Assembly: GCA_951799425.1 (NCBI GenBank)
Contig: OX637402.1
Span: 7,964,001-8,028,000 of the forward strand
Reading direction: 5' to 3'
DNA length: 64,000 nt
From: Ilex aquifolium
Taxonomy: Eukaryota; Streptophyta; Magnoliopsida; Aquifoliales; Aquifoliaceae
Within the stretch, counting starts at the first letter, position 1. The number at the start of each line of letters is the position of its first letter. The position numbers and the translations under genes were made by a program. This document shows, in pieces, positions 45,415 through 55,169 of this stretch. The notes beneath the pieces are model-generated. The model ran no database searches and was not told the DNA's origin. It worked only from the letters and a program-made list of their open reading frames with translations.

Positions 45415-46798
45415 TGGCAAGTACTGGTAAGTTCTACTCTCCACCTTTTGATATGTTTGCTTTGATTTGAGAGTGGGTTCTCCCATACTTGTCTTTTGGT
45501 GTATTATTGGCTTTGATGGCCCGCACAAAACAAGTGGGTCCTGCCCCGACGAAACAAGTGGGCATGAGGACCCGAAGAAGGGTGGATGAAGTGAGCCTGA
45601 GTGGTGGGGAACAAAGAAAGAAAAAGAAAAATGACCCCCATACGAAGACCATTAGGGTTAGAAATGTGACATGAGAGCATCAGTTAGATAGACTTGCTTT
45701 GGGGCCAGATGATGTTGTTCAAACTATTGAGAATCATGATTTGTGATTTTGGTGCTAATAGGTGAAGGGGTATGTGCTCCCTTTTTGTTGGGAGTTTTAT
45801 CAGAGGTTGGTGGTCGAGGATGTTGAGTTGGAGCTTTAGAGAACCACTATGCAGGGGGAAAAATTGATGTCACCCCGGAAGTCATTGCTGAGGTATTGCA
45901 TTATCAAAGGCCTCCTCCTGATAGAATCGACTACCCTCATAACAATGAAGAAAGGAAGAAACTCCATGAGTATGCACACTTGATGTACAAAAGCCTCGCA
46001 GAATTTAATGGAAAAATCCAAGTCGTGGGACTCAAGATGCTTATGGAGTTATGCACAAGATTCTCCATTACAACATCCTACCACGAGGATCAAAGAAGAA
46101 GCCTGGGGTAGAAAAGATGGCCCTCTTCCATGAGTTCATGGCTGGCTCTCGGATGGACGTCGCATTGATGATTTGGGAGGTGATGAGGGATTATGCCCAG
46201 GCCACAAAGCCTAGGGCGAACATGCCTTCTGCCCACTTGGTCACCAATATTTGTCTAAAAGAGCAAGATCACTGTCACCCCCAGTGATGTGTTGTCCCCA
46301 CTTGAGTTTGGCCCAATAGGCAAACATAGTAGTAAGAAAAGGAAGGCTATGACTCGAGGGTCCGAGCACCGTGAGGAGAGGGTTGAGCCATCTACAGCTC
46401 ATCCATCTACATCCATCCACATCCACATCCACATCCACTTCCACTTCCACTTCCCCTCCCCCCTCGGGTGACTGTTCCCGAGCAGCTGGTTGGGATTGAG
46501 GGGAGATTGGATGAGTTTGGGGAACTTTGCAGCTGTTGACTTTGATGATGAAAAGGGTTTATGAGCAGACGTTTTCGGGAAAGCCTATCCCCGAGGTAAC
46601 CCCACCACCAGCTATCACATCAGATTTTCCACCGCCTATTCCAAGGGTTGGTACTTCTACACAACCTCCCACTCTACCTATCCCCTCATTGTGCTTCATG
46701 TCGCAGCCTCTGAAGAAGAGGAGGAGACTGATGAGGAGGAGGAAAAAGATGACGATGACGATGATGATGATGATGATGATGATGATGGGGAGGAGTAG
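45415..46798 (+). pseudogene. Third ORF remnant of X (putative plant transposon protein domain)
   Basis: Fragments include MARTKQVGPAPTKQVG (from 45516) with a basic stretch RKKKKN, IDVTPEVIAEVLHYQRPPP (45865-45920), ILHYNILPRGSKKKPG (about 46056-46105) and ALMIWEVMRDYAQATKPRA. The HYNILPRG stretch fits the domain often called putative plant transposon protein, found in a third ORF 3' of pol in Athila-like elements. The end is an acidic tail of Glu and Asp from a GAT repeat, with a stop at 46796-46798. Shifts and stops break the frame. The protein's role is unknown to me. Confidence 0.6.
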
Positions 46799-47142
46799 AG
46801 GAGAGAGAGACCAATTGTCATTACCTATTTTTGTCTAGTAGTTTTTAGGAGTCCTAGGTTATAACAAGTTGGAGTAGGAATGACAGGCCTAGTAGAAGAC
46901 TCTCTAGGAAAATAGGCAGGTTGTTTTTGTGTTCTTTATACTCAATGAGAACAATAATGAATGAAAGAATAAGAATTTTGTGTTTAACTTTGTCCTGAAT
47001 TCATTATCTTAATTGCAATTCAATTTGACTATTTTGATTTAGTTTTGAAATGATTAACATGGATGGAAGTATCATTGTCTCTTTATTTTTATCTTGTTGA
47101 ATAAGATTTGTTAGGGACTAGCAAAACTCAAGTTAGGGGGTG
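46799..47142 (+). other. 3' untranslated region and polypurine tract of X
   Basis: Non-coding sequence ending in AGTTAGGGGGTG (47131-47142), the purine tract directly before the 3' LTR. Confidence 0.7.
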
Positions 47143-48913
47143 TGATGAGTGCGAAATATTACACATTTAACCGCTAGCCTTATTACATCAATTTTAACTT
47201 GTTTTCGTAATGAATTGTTGGAAATTGATTTAAATCGGAGATTAATGGAGAATTGTTTGATTGCAAGTGATTGGATGGAAAATACAGGTGTTAATCACTT
47301 CGCAATGTGATCGGGGACAATGGGCAAGAAAGGATTTCAAGACAAATGGCTCGGGACCTTGAAATGCAGAAAAATCAAAGAAGGCAAGGGAGGTACCGAT
47401 ACCGCAATCACTAGGTACCGGTACCTGAGCTTACTGGAATGGAGGTACTAGTACCTGGCACCATAGTTATCGATACCTAAGCTTATTGGAATGGAGGTAC
47501 CGGTACCTGGCACTGTACCTTAACTTTTCAAAAATTGAAGAAATGAAGGAGGTACCAGTACCCTCATCACTAGGTACTGGTACCTGAACCTATTGCCATC
47601 GAGGAATCGGTACCTCATCAATTGGTACTAGTACTTAAAGCCCAAAAATCCCAGATTTGTTTATCCATGATTCCACGCGCTGCAAGGGCCCATTTCCTAT
47701 TATCCAATCAAGTTTTTGACCACTTCAACACTCCACCACAGTCTGGATTTAGCCTTTTGCTTGAAAGAGTGGAAGGGGGCAATGATGATATGATAGGAGA
47801 GAGTGGTTGAAAAAAGAAGGGGGGGCATGCTTTGGACTGACTTTGGAAGCCTTTTTGGATAACCTCTTCCCAAAGCAACTAATCTCTACACACTCAATAG
47901 TATAGATAGGAGGATGGACGAAAATTGGACTAGATTTTGGAAGACATTTTTTCAGCTTTTAGAGGGAGAAGCTCCAAGGAAGAAGAAGGTAGTTCTAGAG
48001 AGAGAAAGCTAGGATTTTTGCTTTTCCTTCACCATTTTCATTCTTGTAAGCTTCAATCTACATGTAAACCTTCTTTCTAGCACATTAATCTCGTTTATTT
48101 CAAGTTGTATTGAGTTTAGCTAGGGTTTACTAGTTCTATTATTTGTTTTGGGTATTTTCTCTTTAAGCTTTACATTTTGAGTATGAATACTATTTCTTTT
48201 GTAGTTTAAACTTCTTCTTACATTAATGCAAGTTCATGTTTGATTTTATTACCATGTTTTTCTCTTTCATGTTTGTTCTTGCCTTTATTATGAGTAGCTA
48301 AAGGTTTAGTTGGCTAAGAGGGATTTCCTTTTGGGTATGTGGAATCAATTCTTTTTCATTCTTCCTCGTAGTGTAAAGTGTTTGGTTTGACTAGGTTGAG
48401 TGCGGATGAATGTGGTTGTAAGCTTTTGATATACTGTACACTTGTCATGGGGTATGCTTTTGTCCAAGCAATTACATTCATCTCTCGCTTCTTACAAATC
48501 AATCAAACACCTTGGCACCATTGGTAGAATGAAATGAATTGATTTGGAATATCCATTGGAATGAACTCTATGAATTAGCCAACCCTCTTTTTACTTGCAT
48601 ATTTCTCAAAACACAAACCACCGAACGTTAAATCACAATATTTTACATTTTTCCCATTCACAAATCACTTTCGAAAACACTTGACCTTTCCTTCTCTGAA
48701 GAGACGACCTTGGAATAACATTCCAAGTAAAACACGATACTATAGGTCTCTCTATGCTTGGGGAGCATTTTTTCATATTCACATACATTTTTGTTCATCC
48801 GCACACAATTCCCCTGCATCTTGCATGAGTTTGAGCAAGAGTGACACTCACCCTTCATTATAGGTCATACACATAATCGAGTTCGTGTGGGATGCAAGGA
48901 AAACAACCAAGCA
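47143..48913 (+). repeat. Element X 3' LTR
   Basis: TGATGAGTGCGAAATATT...CCAAGCA, 1,771 bp. It matches, reversed, the solo LTR at 36580-38435 and, at its end, the remnants at 30200-30261 and 32388-32493. The U3 holds the largest GGTACC array of the window. The right flank is element D LTR. Confidence 0.88.
47392..47635. repeat. GGTACCGGTACC palindrome array (X 3' LTR)
   Basis: Nine copies or variants at centres 47397.5, 47419.5, 47449.5, 47471.5, 47501.5, 47556.5, 47578.5, 47608.5 and 47629.5. Steps are 22, 30, 22, 30, then 55, 22, 30, 21, so the layout is a 52-bp period with one site lost. Variants include GGTACTAGTACC, GGTACCAGTACC and GGTACTGGTACC, all changed at the central CG. Confidence 0.9.
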
Positions 48914-49190
48914 CTACCTATTTCATATTTCAACGTTGGAAATAAACCTAATTAGAAAAAGAACCCTACCTCGTGTAGCGTATATATGTGTAGAAGAAAC
49001 CCCAAGGATCCCACATCGAGCTTCCAAAGCTTTATCCCAAAATTTTCGTCTTTGAAATTTGGAGAAACTCACGATCTTTGGTATGGTTTTGTAGGTCTCG
49101 TCGCGTAGAATGACTTTAGTTCATGGCCCGAAATAATCCGATGGTTAGATCTTGACGGATCAAGGAAGGTTGGAGGAGTTTTGAGATTTT

Positions 49191-49254
<64 letters not shown>

Positions 49255-49695
49255 CCAGAAATGAGCTGAAGAAATGGGGTAGAAAATCTGATTTTTTTCC
49301 CCTTTTATACTCTTCCAATACTTGGCCTACAACGCACCACACGTCCCTTTTTTGATTGGTCCAATTTTATCCTGAATCAATTAAATTTCGTCCCGTGTTA
49401 AGTTTAGTACATTTTTATTGAACTAAATTTAAATTATTTTTCGGATTTCGCGAACAAGATTTGATCGTGTTTATTTTAGCCGCGCAACACCTAATTGCCT
49501 CGTAAAATGTAAAAAATTTGACTGCTTCAGATTTTGACGAAAATTGACTGAGTAGCTAAATTTCGCGATACGAAACCAACGGTGAGGTCCGTTTCATCAT
49601 TTGATTTGTAAAAAATTCAAACTTTTAACCCATACCGTAACAACTAATTACTGTTTTACCTTTTTTAATAAATTTTAATTTTCCTGGGTTTTAGA
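48914..49695 (-). repeat. Element D 5' LTR, outer part
   Basis: Reverse-oriented first about 780 bases of a D-family LTR. It matches 29217-29932, including the leader and the ACCAACGGTGAGG stretch near 49575. A (TC)n run fills 49194-49251. The LTR start reads TCTAAAAC instead of TGTAAAAC on the minus strand. The 3' remainder is missing because X inserted here and the region to its left was lost. Confidence 0.75.
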
Positions 49696-50653
49696 ACAAA
49701 TACATTGGTGACTATAATTCAATTGTATATTTTGGAGGTAATAAGTCCTCATGGGGTGCCTCTATCCATTGTGTCAGATTATGATAGTAGGTTTGTGGCT
49801 CAATTTTTGCAAAGCTTACAAAGATCTTTAGGAACGGATATACATTTTAGCACTACCTTCCATCCTCAAATGAATGGCCAATCCGAGAGAGTAATAAAGA
49901 TTATGGAAGATATGTGAAGGGCTTGTGTGTTGGATTTTAAGGGAAGTTGGAGTGAACACTTGCCATTAGTGGAGTTTGCCTACAGCAATAGCTATCAAGC
50001 TAGTACTGAAATGACTCCTTCTGAAGCTCTGTATGGTAGGCTATGTCGATCATCGACGTGTTAGGTGGAAGCTGGGGGGAGTAGTTTGTTTGGTCCTGAA
50101 ATAGTGAGGGAAACTATTGAGAAAGTTTAATTAATTCGAGAGAGATTGCATACTGCCCAAAGCTGGCAAAAGAGTTATGTTGATAAGAGAAGAATATCAT
50201 TGGAATTCAAGGTAGGTGATTATGTGTTCTTGAAGGTATCACCCAAAAAGGGGGTTACGCGTTTCAGAAAAAAAGGGAAAGTTAGCCCCAAAGGTATATG
50301 GGAACCTTTGAAATAATTCGGGTTGTGGGAAAGGCAGCATATCACTTAACCTTCCAACTTAATTGTCGGTAGTGCATGATGTGTTTTACGTATTAATGCA
50401 ATGAAAGTGTGAACCCGATACATCGCATGTGGTGGATTTGGAAGGAATTGAAATTTAAGAAGGAGTAATTTATGAAAAGCAGCTGGTAAGGATTCTCGAC
50501 ACCAAGGAGCAAGTGCTTCGGAACAAAGTGATATTATTGGTGAAGGAATTATGGCAAAACCATGGAGTGGAGAAAGGCACGAAAAAAGTACCCGCATTTG
50601 TTCACAACTTGAGATGCGTTTCAAGAACGAAACTTTCTTTTACGGGAGTGGAT
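49696..50653 (+). pseudogene. Element E integrase remnant and 3' end
   Basis: From 49705 codons read [20 protein letters not shown] and FHPQMNGQSERVIKIMEDM, giving the second Asp and Glu of the integrase catalytic triad. A stop at 49915-49917 and others follow, then [17 protein letters not shown] (50205-50255) and a degraded chromodomain-like tail. GTTTCAAGAACGAAACTTTC and a purine tract (ACGGGAGTGGAT) precede the LTR. It is close to element C but decayed. Confidence 0.8.
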
Positions 50654-50977
50654 TGTAAACTCTCATGTATTTATAATAATGTATATTATGTACCACGTGT
50701 TGCATGAATACTAAATGGTTTAGGAATAGGGATATCAGGTGAATTAGAGGTGTTTTGTATCTTGGGAAGCATGTTTGGGAGAAGTTAAGAAGAGAATAAC
50801 TAGATGTTATCATGGTATTTTACCCATAATTTTTTATTATGACATTAGTTTGATCTGATATTTTGACAGTAGAAACTAGATTTCAAGAGCTACAAAATTT
50901 TATTTCACAAAAAATTCGTGAATCAAATTCTAAGTAGGTCAAAAAGTATTGGAAGTTTTGATAGGAAATGGGAGTCA

Positions 50978-51132
50978 CGTTCGAACGCCAAGTCTCGTTT
51001 GAACGGAGTGTAGCTATAGTACTTTGCTGTATAATAGTAAGCTTGATAGAAATCGAGATATTGGGAGTAAGGAGTGTTCGAACGACAGTCCCGTTCGAAT
51101 GAGGCATGTTCGAACGCAAACCACATTCGAAC
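50978..51132. repeat. CGTTCGAACG palindrome array (E LTR)
   Basis: CGTTCGAACG (centre 50982.5), CGTTTGAACG (51000.5), GTTCGAAC (51079.5), GTTCGAAT (51096.5), GTTCGAAC (51111.5) and ATTCGAAC (51128.5). Spacing is 18, 79, 17, 15 and 17 bp. The last centre is 59.5 bp before the TATA box. Confidence 0.88.
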
Positions 51133-51187
51133 GTAAGTAGAATTTTTACAGCTATCAGGGACACGCCAACTGTTCAGATTCTGATTC

Positions 51188-51195
51188 TATAAATA
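51188..51195 (+). promoter_or_regulatory. TATA box of LTR E
   Basis: TATAAATA followed by a leader with CCCTAGAGAGAGAGAAAG. Same relation to the palindromes as in LTRs B and G. Confidence 0.72.
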
Positions 51196-52640
51196 CTCCA
51201 AGGATGTCTTTTAGGTCAATTTTAGCAGTCTTTGGCCCTAGAAAACCCTAGAGAGAGAGAAAGAAGGAAAAAGGAAGAGATTGGGAGGGATTTTCATGTT
51301 GGGAACGAATCGAACACGCTAGGGTTGCATCAAACTGCGTGTATATATGTATATATTTTCATTTCTATTATGAAATAAATATTAGTTCTAAGATGCTTTA
51401 ACACTGATTTGATTCTAGGTTTCATTTATTAAACAAAATACATTATTTGTTACAAGATTTGCTTGTTTTAATGATGAAACCCTAGTCTTGATTTACAAAC
51501 CTATTATATGATAGATAAAAAATGCTTTAGAACTCTTTGTGAGAACATTATCGATTTCTTGGAAGAATTACATGTTTTTTATTCTTAAATATCATGTTCT
51601 TGATTTCAAAAACCCAAGCTCTTGTTTATGTTCAATGTAAAAGTGTTTTTGGGGATCTCTTGCATATTTTCCTATTTGACAATTTTGAAACTGTGAACCT
51701 TGATTTTATGAGGGAGTTGTGAAACTATCTCTTGTAGTGGGGGGGGGGGTGATAAATATGGATTACTTTCGAGCGAGTATCGTAAAGTACATAGATACAT
51801 TTCTTACCTTGAGAGGTTTGAAGGTTCTCTATCACTCTTAGTGGGATTGCTTGATTTTTTTGCGAGGATCAAGAATTCGCACTATTCGCTCATAGGAATC
51901 GAGGTTGGGGACTGGTATACTATTCCTAGGGAGGATTCGTCAGTCGATGCGTCGGTATACGCGTTTCCTAAAGTATTCTCGATTTGTTTATTCATGCTAA
52001 GTCTACCTCCATACATGAGATATATTTGTGGAAATTAAACTATGTTTTGAGACTTGTTATTTTATGTATAAACTTTACGGTTTGATATCATACACTTGAC
52101 ATCTCATAAATTGTTCTTGTTTTTACTTCGAAATTATGTTATGTTATTTTATCAAATGAGACCTGCCAATTTAACCTTTTTGAAACCTTGCTTGGGCTAG
52201 AGTATATTTTCTGCTGGGCTTTTGCTCATCCTATGATATAAATATATTTTTGAGACTTTGGCTTTGAGGAAGACATCTATTTTTCAAATGAGACCTACCA
52301 ATGATAATGTTGATTGGGACGCAGAGGCAGATCAATATTTTGGATCCGGGGGTGGATGCTTAGTGATATTCGGTTGTAATTTAAAATTTAAAATTCCTAG
52401 TTGTGGTTGATTGGAATAATGTTTTTGAATTAATACTTTTTAGTAGTTAGTTGGAATACTTTTATTCAGGTTTTGGATGTAACTCTAATAATTTATTTAT
52501 GTTAGATTCCAGATTTGGATTACTTTTTATTTGATGAATGGATAGATTTTTTATCACTTGTTAATTATTTTATATGCTCTCATGATTGAATGTTGTATAG
52601 ATAGTTAACGTTCTTCCAGGGTGGATTTTAGGGTGTTACA

Positions 52641-53560
52641 GCTCCATTTGGCCTTCATGGCACTCCTTTTTTCTTTGGGCGAATCTTTCTTCATTCAATT
52701 CGGGCATTTCGTAGAAAAGTGTTCAAATCCTTGACACTCAAAGCATTGGAAACCTTGCCCCTTTCTCTCTACCTCTTCTCGAGAGTTTCTTGCCCCTTTC
52801 TCCTTTCCCTCCTTAGGATTTTTAGGTCTAATAAGCTTCCTTTTGACTGTTAGGACTCTTACATTACTAGCCTTGAAGTACTTTTTGAACTTTCTCACAA
52901 TGAAGGCTAGGTCCTCTTCTCCTAATCGGGGTGACTCGGATTTACCTCATTGTTCTTTAGTTGAACTTAATGCCACACCCTTCATCTTTTTTTGTTGGAA
53001 AAATGTTCATCTCAAAAGTCAATATTGACCCAACTAGTCTTCTACTGACACAGACTCCATATTGGCACTCATCTCTAAGGACGTCACCTTAGCATGAAAC
53101 CTCTCCAGTAGAGATCTCAAGATTTTCCATTTAATGGTTGTGTCATCAATCTTGGTACCTGATGCAAAAGATGAATTAACAATATCACCATTTTAGCATA
53201 AAACTTGCTAAACGTTTCATCTACTTTCATCCTCAAAGTCTCGAACTGAGAGGTGTACCTTTGGAGTCTAGACATCTTTACCATGGAGGTCCTTTCGTGG
53301 AAAACTACTAAGATGTCCCATGCTTCTTTGGAGGTCTCAAAATTTGCATTCCTCTGGAACTCATTAGGTGTCAAGTCATTGAATATTGCATTCAAGCCTT
53401 TAGAGTTCCACCTCGCTTGCTCAATCTTGACCTTTGTCCAAGTCTTTGGGGAATTCACTTCAACCACCACTTCACCACCTTTAACTAGAGTGGTGGTGAT
53501 AGGAGGGCTTCAACCCTCTTGCATGCAAACCCAAATTCTCTCATCAATAGATTTTAGAAA
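52641..53560 (-). pseudogene. Copia gag N-terminal part of element Z
   Basis: The minus strand has a UBN2-type copia gag segment (53470-53117): ARWNSKGLNAIFNDLTPNEF, KEAWDILVVFHE and RMKVDETFSKFYAKM. After a frame break a zinc knuckle follows (52745-52703): CFECQGFEHFSTKC, a good CX2CX4HX4C. Text near 52660 encodes Lys-rich codons like those after the knuckle of SIRE-like elements. Element E's LTR begins right after. Shifts and stops make it non-functional. Confidence 0.75.
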
Positions 53561-53783
53561 CACTCTCATATGAGCTTTCCAATAAATGTAAAATTCGAAC
53601 TGTTAAAGAGAGGTGGCCATGCAATTGATCCTCCTTCCTTTTGAGACTCCAGTTGAAACTAACTAGTAGTAACAATAAATTTCTAGGAAGCAAACAAACT
53701 AGATATGCAAGAAAAACAAAATATGTCTATAAGTTTCAAACAAAATATGTCTATAAGTTTCTAATGCAACTCAAGGCAACCTT

Positions 53784-53795
53784 GCTCTAATACCA
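53784..53795 (-). other. Primer-binding site of copia element Z
   Basis: GCTCTAATACCA, i.e. TGGTATTAGAGC on the minus strand, is one change from the tRNA-Met-type site. A candidate LTR start TGTCATGG is at 53798. Confidence 0.6.
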
Positions 53796-53797
53796 AT

Positions 53798-54846
53798 TGT
53801 CATGGAATGGGAAGAGATATGCAGTGGAATGAGAAGAGATACCAATTGACGCTTTTGAATCTTCATCGTTGTAATATCATGACCATGGTATAAGTTGGGA
53901 TTTACAAGGACTTCACGAATAAGCCAATTATAAAACATGATCTCAAGCCGATAAATTGTTTGTTGAAATTCCTAAGAGAAATATGATATGTTCTTTCTCT
54001 TTTACCCCGCCACCAAACATCGCCTGCCACCACCCCACAGCCTCACTGAACCCACTAAACACCACCTCAAAGGCCCATCCCCTTCATCAAATCACTGCCA
54101 CAACCACCCCCGCAATCAACCTAAACCATCAACCACATCCACCATACACACCACCAAAGCATGATATGAACTTTTTTTTAGCATGATGCCTGTGATTTAA
54201 TTCTTAAATAATGGAATCGAAGATGGGAATAGCCAAATTAAAGGGCGGGTTTTTTTTTATGATCTTCTCATCTTAGCTCTCTTTCTCTCTATGGAAATTT
54301 TTTTATGTGATCATTAGTTTGTTTTCTTTCTTGAATTTGATTGATTTTTATTTCCATACATGCTAAAATTGTGAATTATTGGGTTTTTGTTTAATCACCC
54401 CCCCCCCCCCCAAAAAAATATTACAATCACTTAAAAAAAATTTAGGTACGAAATGCAAACTCAATAAAGATCAATACGAAAATAATGAGCTTGGGTTTAG
54501 CCTGTATCCTTATTAGATACAAATGATAAACAAATGAACTTGATAAGTCTCTCAAATAAACAAATCAACATAAATCCGACTAAACACGGAAAAAATTTGC
54601 TAAACACGACTTATATAGATTATAAATGGAACGGGTATAAATTGAGCTAATTTTGATACAACACAACTGAATAAATACTTTTTTATTACCTTTATTTTTT
54701 CAATCTTACCTATTTTTTATGTAAATACTAAAAAAAATGAGTTATCTCAACACACAATATAAGTGAAACTTTTTAAACGTACCCCGTCTTCTTGAAATTT
54801 AAAACAACCTTAGGATGAGTTTTTTTAATTTTAAGACCCCTTGAAA
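53798..54846 (-). other. Probable Z 5' LTR and AT-rich sequence
   Basis: The start of this stretch should be the 5' LTR of Z in reverse, but I cannot find its outer end. 54000-54160 is proline-codon-rich CCA/CAC sequence without conserved motifs, and a C run lies at 54400-54411. No gene is visible. Confidence 0.35.
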
Positions 54847-55069
54847 GAATATTCTAGAGGATCCTAAAAAATGATTTCTTATTTAAACTTTCTACAAAGA
54901 ATATTCTAGAATATACAAGGAATATAAGGAGAAGTATAAGAGAGACCTAAAATGTTCTTATACATATTAAAAAATTAGATATTTGCACAAAAGTTTCTAA
55001 AGACACCATAAATGTATAACATTTGACAATATCATAGTCATTCGTGGTAAGACAAAAGACCTATAAATA
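54847..55069 (+). promoter_or_regulatory. Promoter-like block with heat-shock elements and TATA box
   Basis: GAATATTCTAGAG (54847-54859) and GAATATTCTAGAA (54899-54911) fit the heat-shock element nGAAnnTTCnnGAAn; the second is perfect. They start 52 bp apart. TATAAATA lies at 55062-55069, followed by a leader-like stretch to about 55170. No open frame follows, so it may be an LTR of a heat-responsive copia element or a lone promoter; I found no LTR ends. Confidence 0.5.
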
Positions 55070-55169
55070 GGTGGGGGTTTTCATTTACAAGAACCAAGAG
55101 GCAAGCAACCAAGTCTTAGCTTAGATCTGAGGTCTTTTTTGTCCGTGTCGGAGTTTTTACTTAGTTATA

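Larger units (their letters stand above)
30200..48913 (+). mobile_element. Athila-like Ty3/gypsy element X, degenerate, with three solo LTR insertions
   Basis: Order: truncated 5' LTR (30200-30261 and 32388-32493), tRNA-Asp-type primer site, gag, protease, RT, RNase H, integrase, a long spacer, a third ORF remnant, purine tract and a full 3' LTR (47143-48913). This layout, the protein similarities and the extra 3' ORF fit Athila-like elements. Every coding part has stops or shifts and the RT active site is mutated, so it is dead. The first about 1.6 kb of its 5' LTR is lost. Confidence 0.88.
1468..49695 (-). mobile_element. Ty3/gypsy element D, internally deleted, host of elements A and X
   Basis: The left end starts TGTGACG (reverse of an LTR end CGTCACA) and the right end is the reverse of an LTR start, TGTAAAAC with one change. 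The flanks are ACAGA (1463-1467) and ACAAA (49696-49700), and element E integrase is continuous across them. Visible parts are the 3' LTR (1468-2125 plus 28093-29932), a C-terminal pol fragment (29933-30199) and an outer part of the 5' LTR (48914-49695). The rest of the interior is lost at the junction with element X near 30200. The pairing of the two ends is inferred from the near-match duplication and the split integrase. Confidence 0.7.
1347..52640 (+). mobile_element. Truncated Ty3/gypsy Tekay/Del-like element (element E)
   Basis: Left of the D insertion lies an RNase H fragment followed directly by an integrase piece. Right of it the same integrase resumes at 49701 and runs to a purine tract and a 3' LTR at 50654-52640. 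The 5' LTR, gag, protease and most of the RT are missing, and about 300 residues between RNase H and integrase are deleted. The integrase text is continuous across the D insertion once one copy of the 5-bp duplication is removed. Confidence 0.7.
50654..52640 (+). repeat. Element E 3' LTR
   Basis: TGTAAACTCTC...TTTTAGGGTGTTACA, 1,987 bp. Its first part matches, reversed, the LTR of element C (TTTGATCTGATATTT, GACAGTAGA, TTCAAGAGCTACAAAA), up to the palindromes, where the two differ. A G run lies at 51740-51749. No left LTR exists in the window. Confidence 0.82.
574..53797 (-). mobile_element. Outermost Ty1/copia relic (element Z), split by nested insertions
   Basis: Two minus-strand pieces of a copia-type gag flank the whole nest. 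The N-terminal part and first zinc knuckle are at 52641-53560; the coiled-coil part and second degenerate knuckle are at 574-1346. A primer site (53784-53795) and a likely LTR start (53798, TGTCATGG) lie upstream on the minus strand. The order fits one SIRE-like copia gag opened by a later insertion. No polymerase part is visible and the 3' end is not in the window. That the two halves belong to one element is inference from order, strand and family. Confidence 0.55.

Noticed and set aside
46527-46838. Plus-strand frame with a poly-methionine tail
   Set aside because: The GAT repeat read in the wrong frame; the third-ORF frame gives an acidic Glu/Asp tail instead.
47392-47635. CRISPR-like array of regularly spaced repeats
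   Set aside because: Repeats are short palindromes in a plant LTR with 10-18 bp gaps and no unique spacers of CRISPR size or associated genes.
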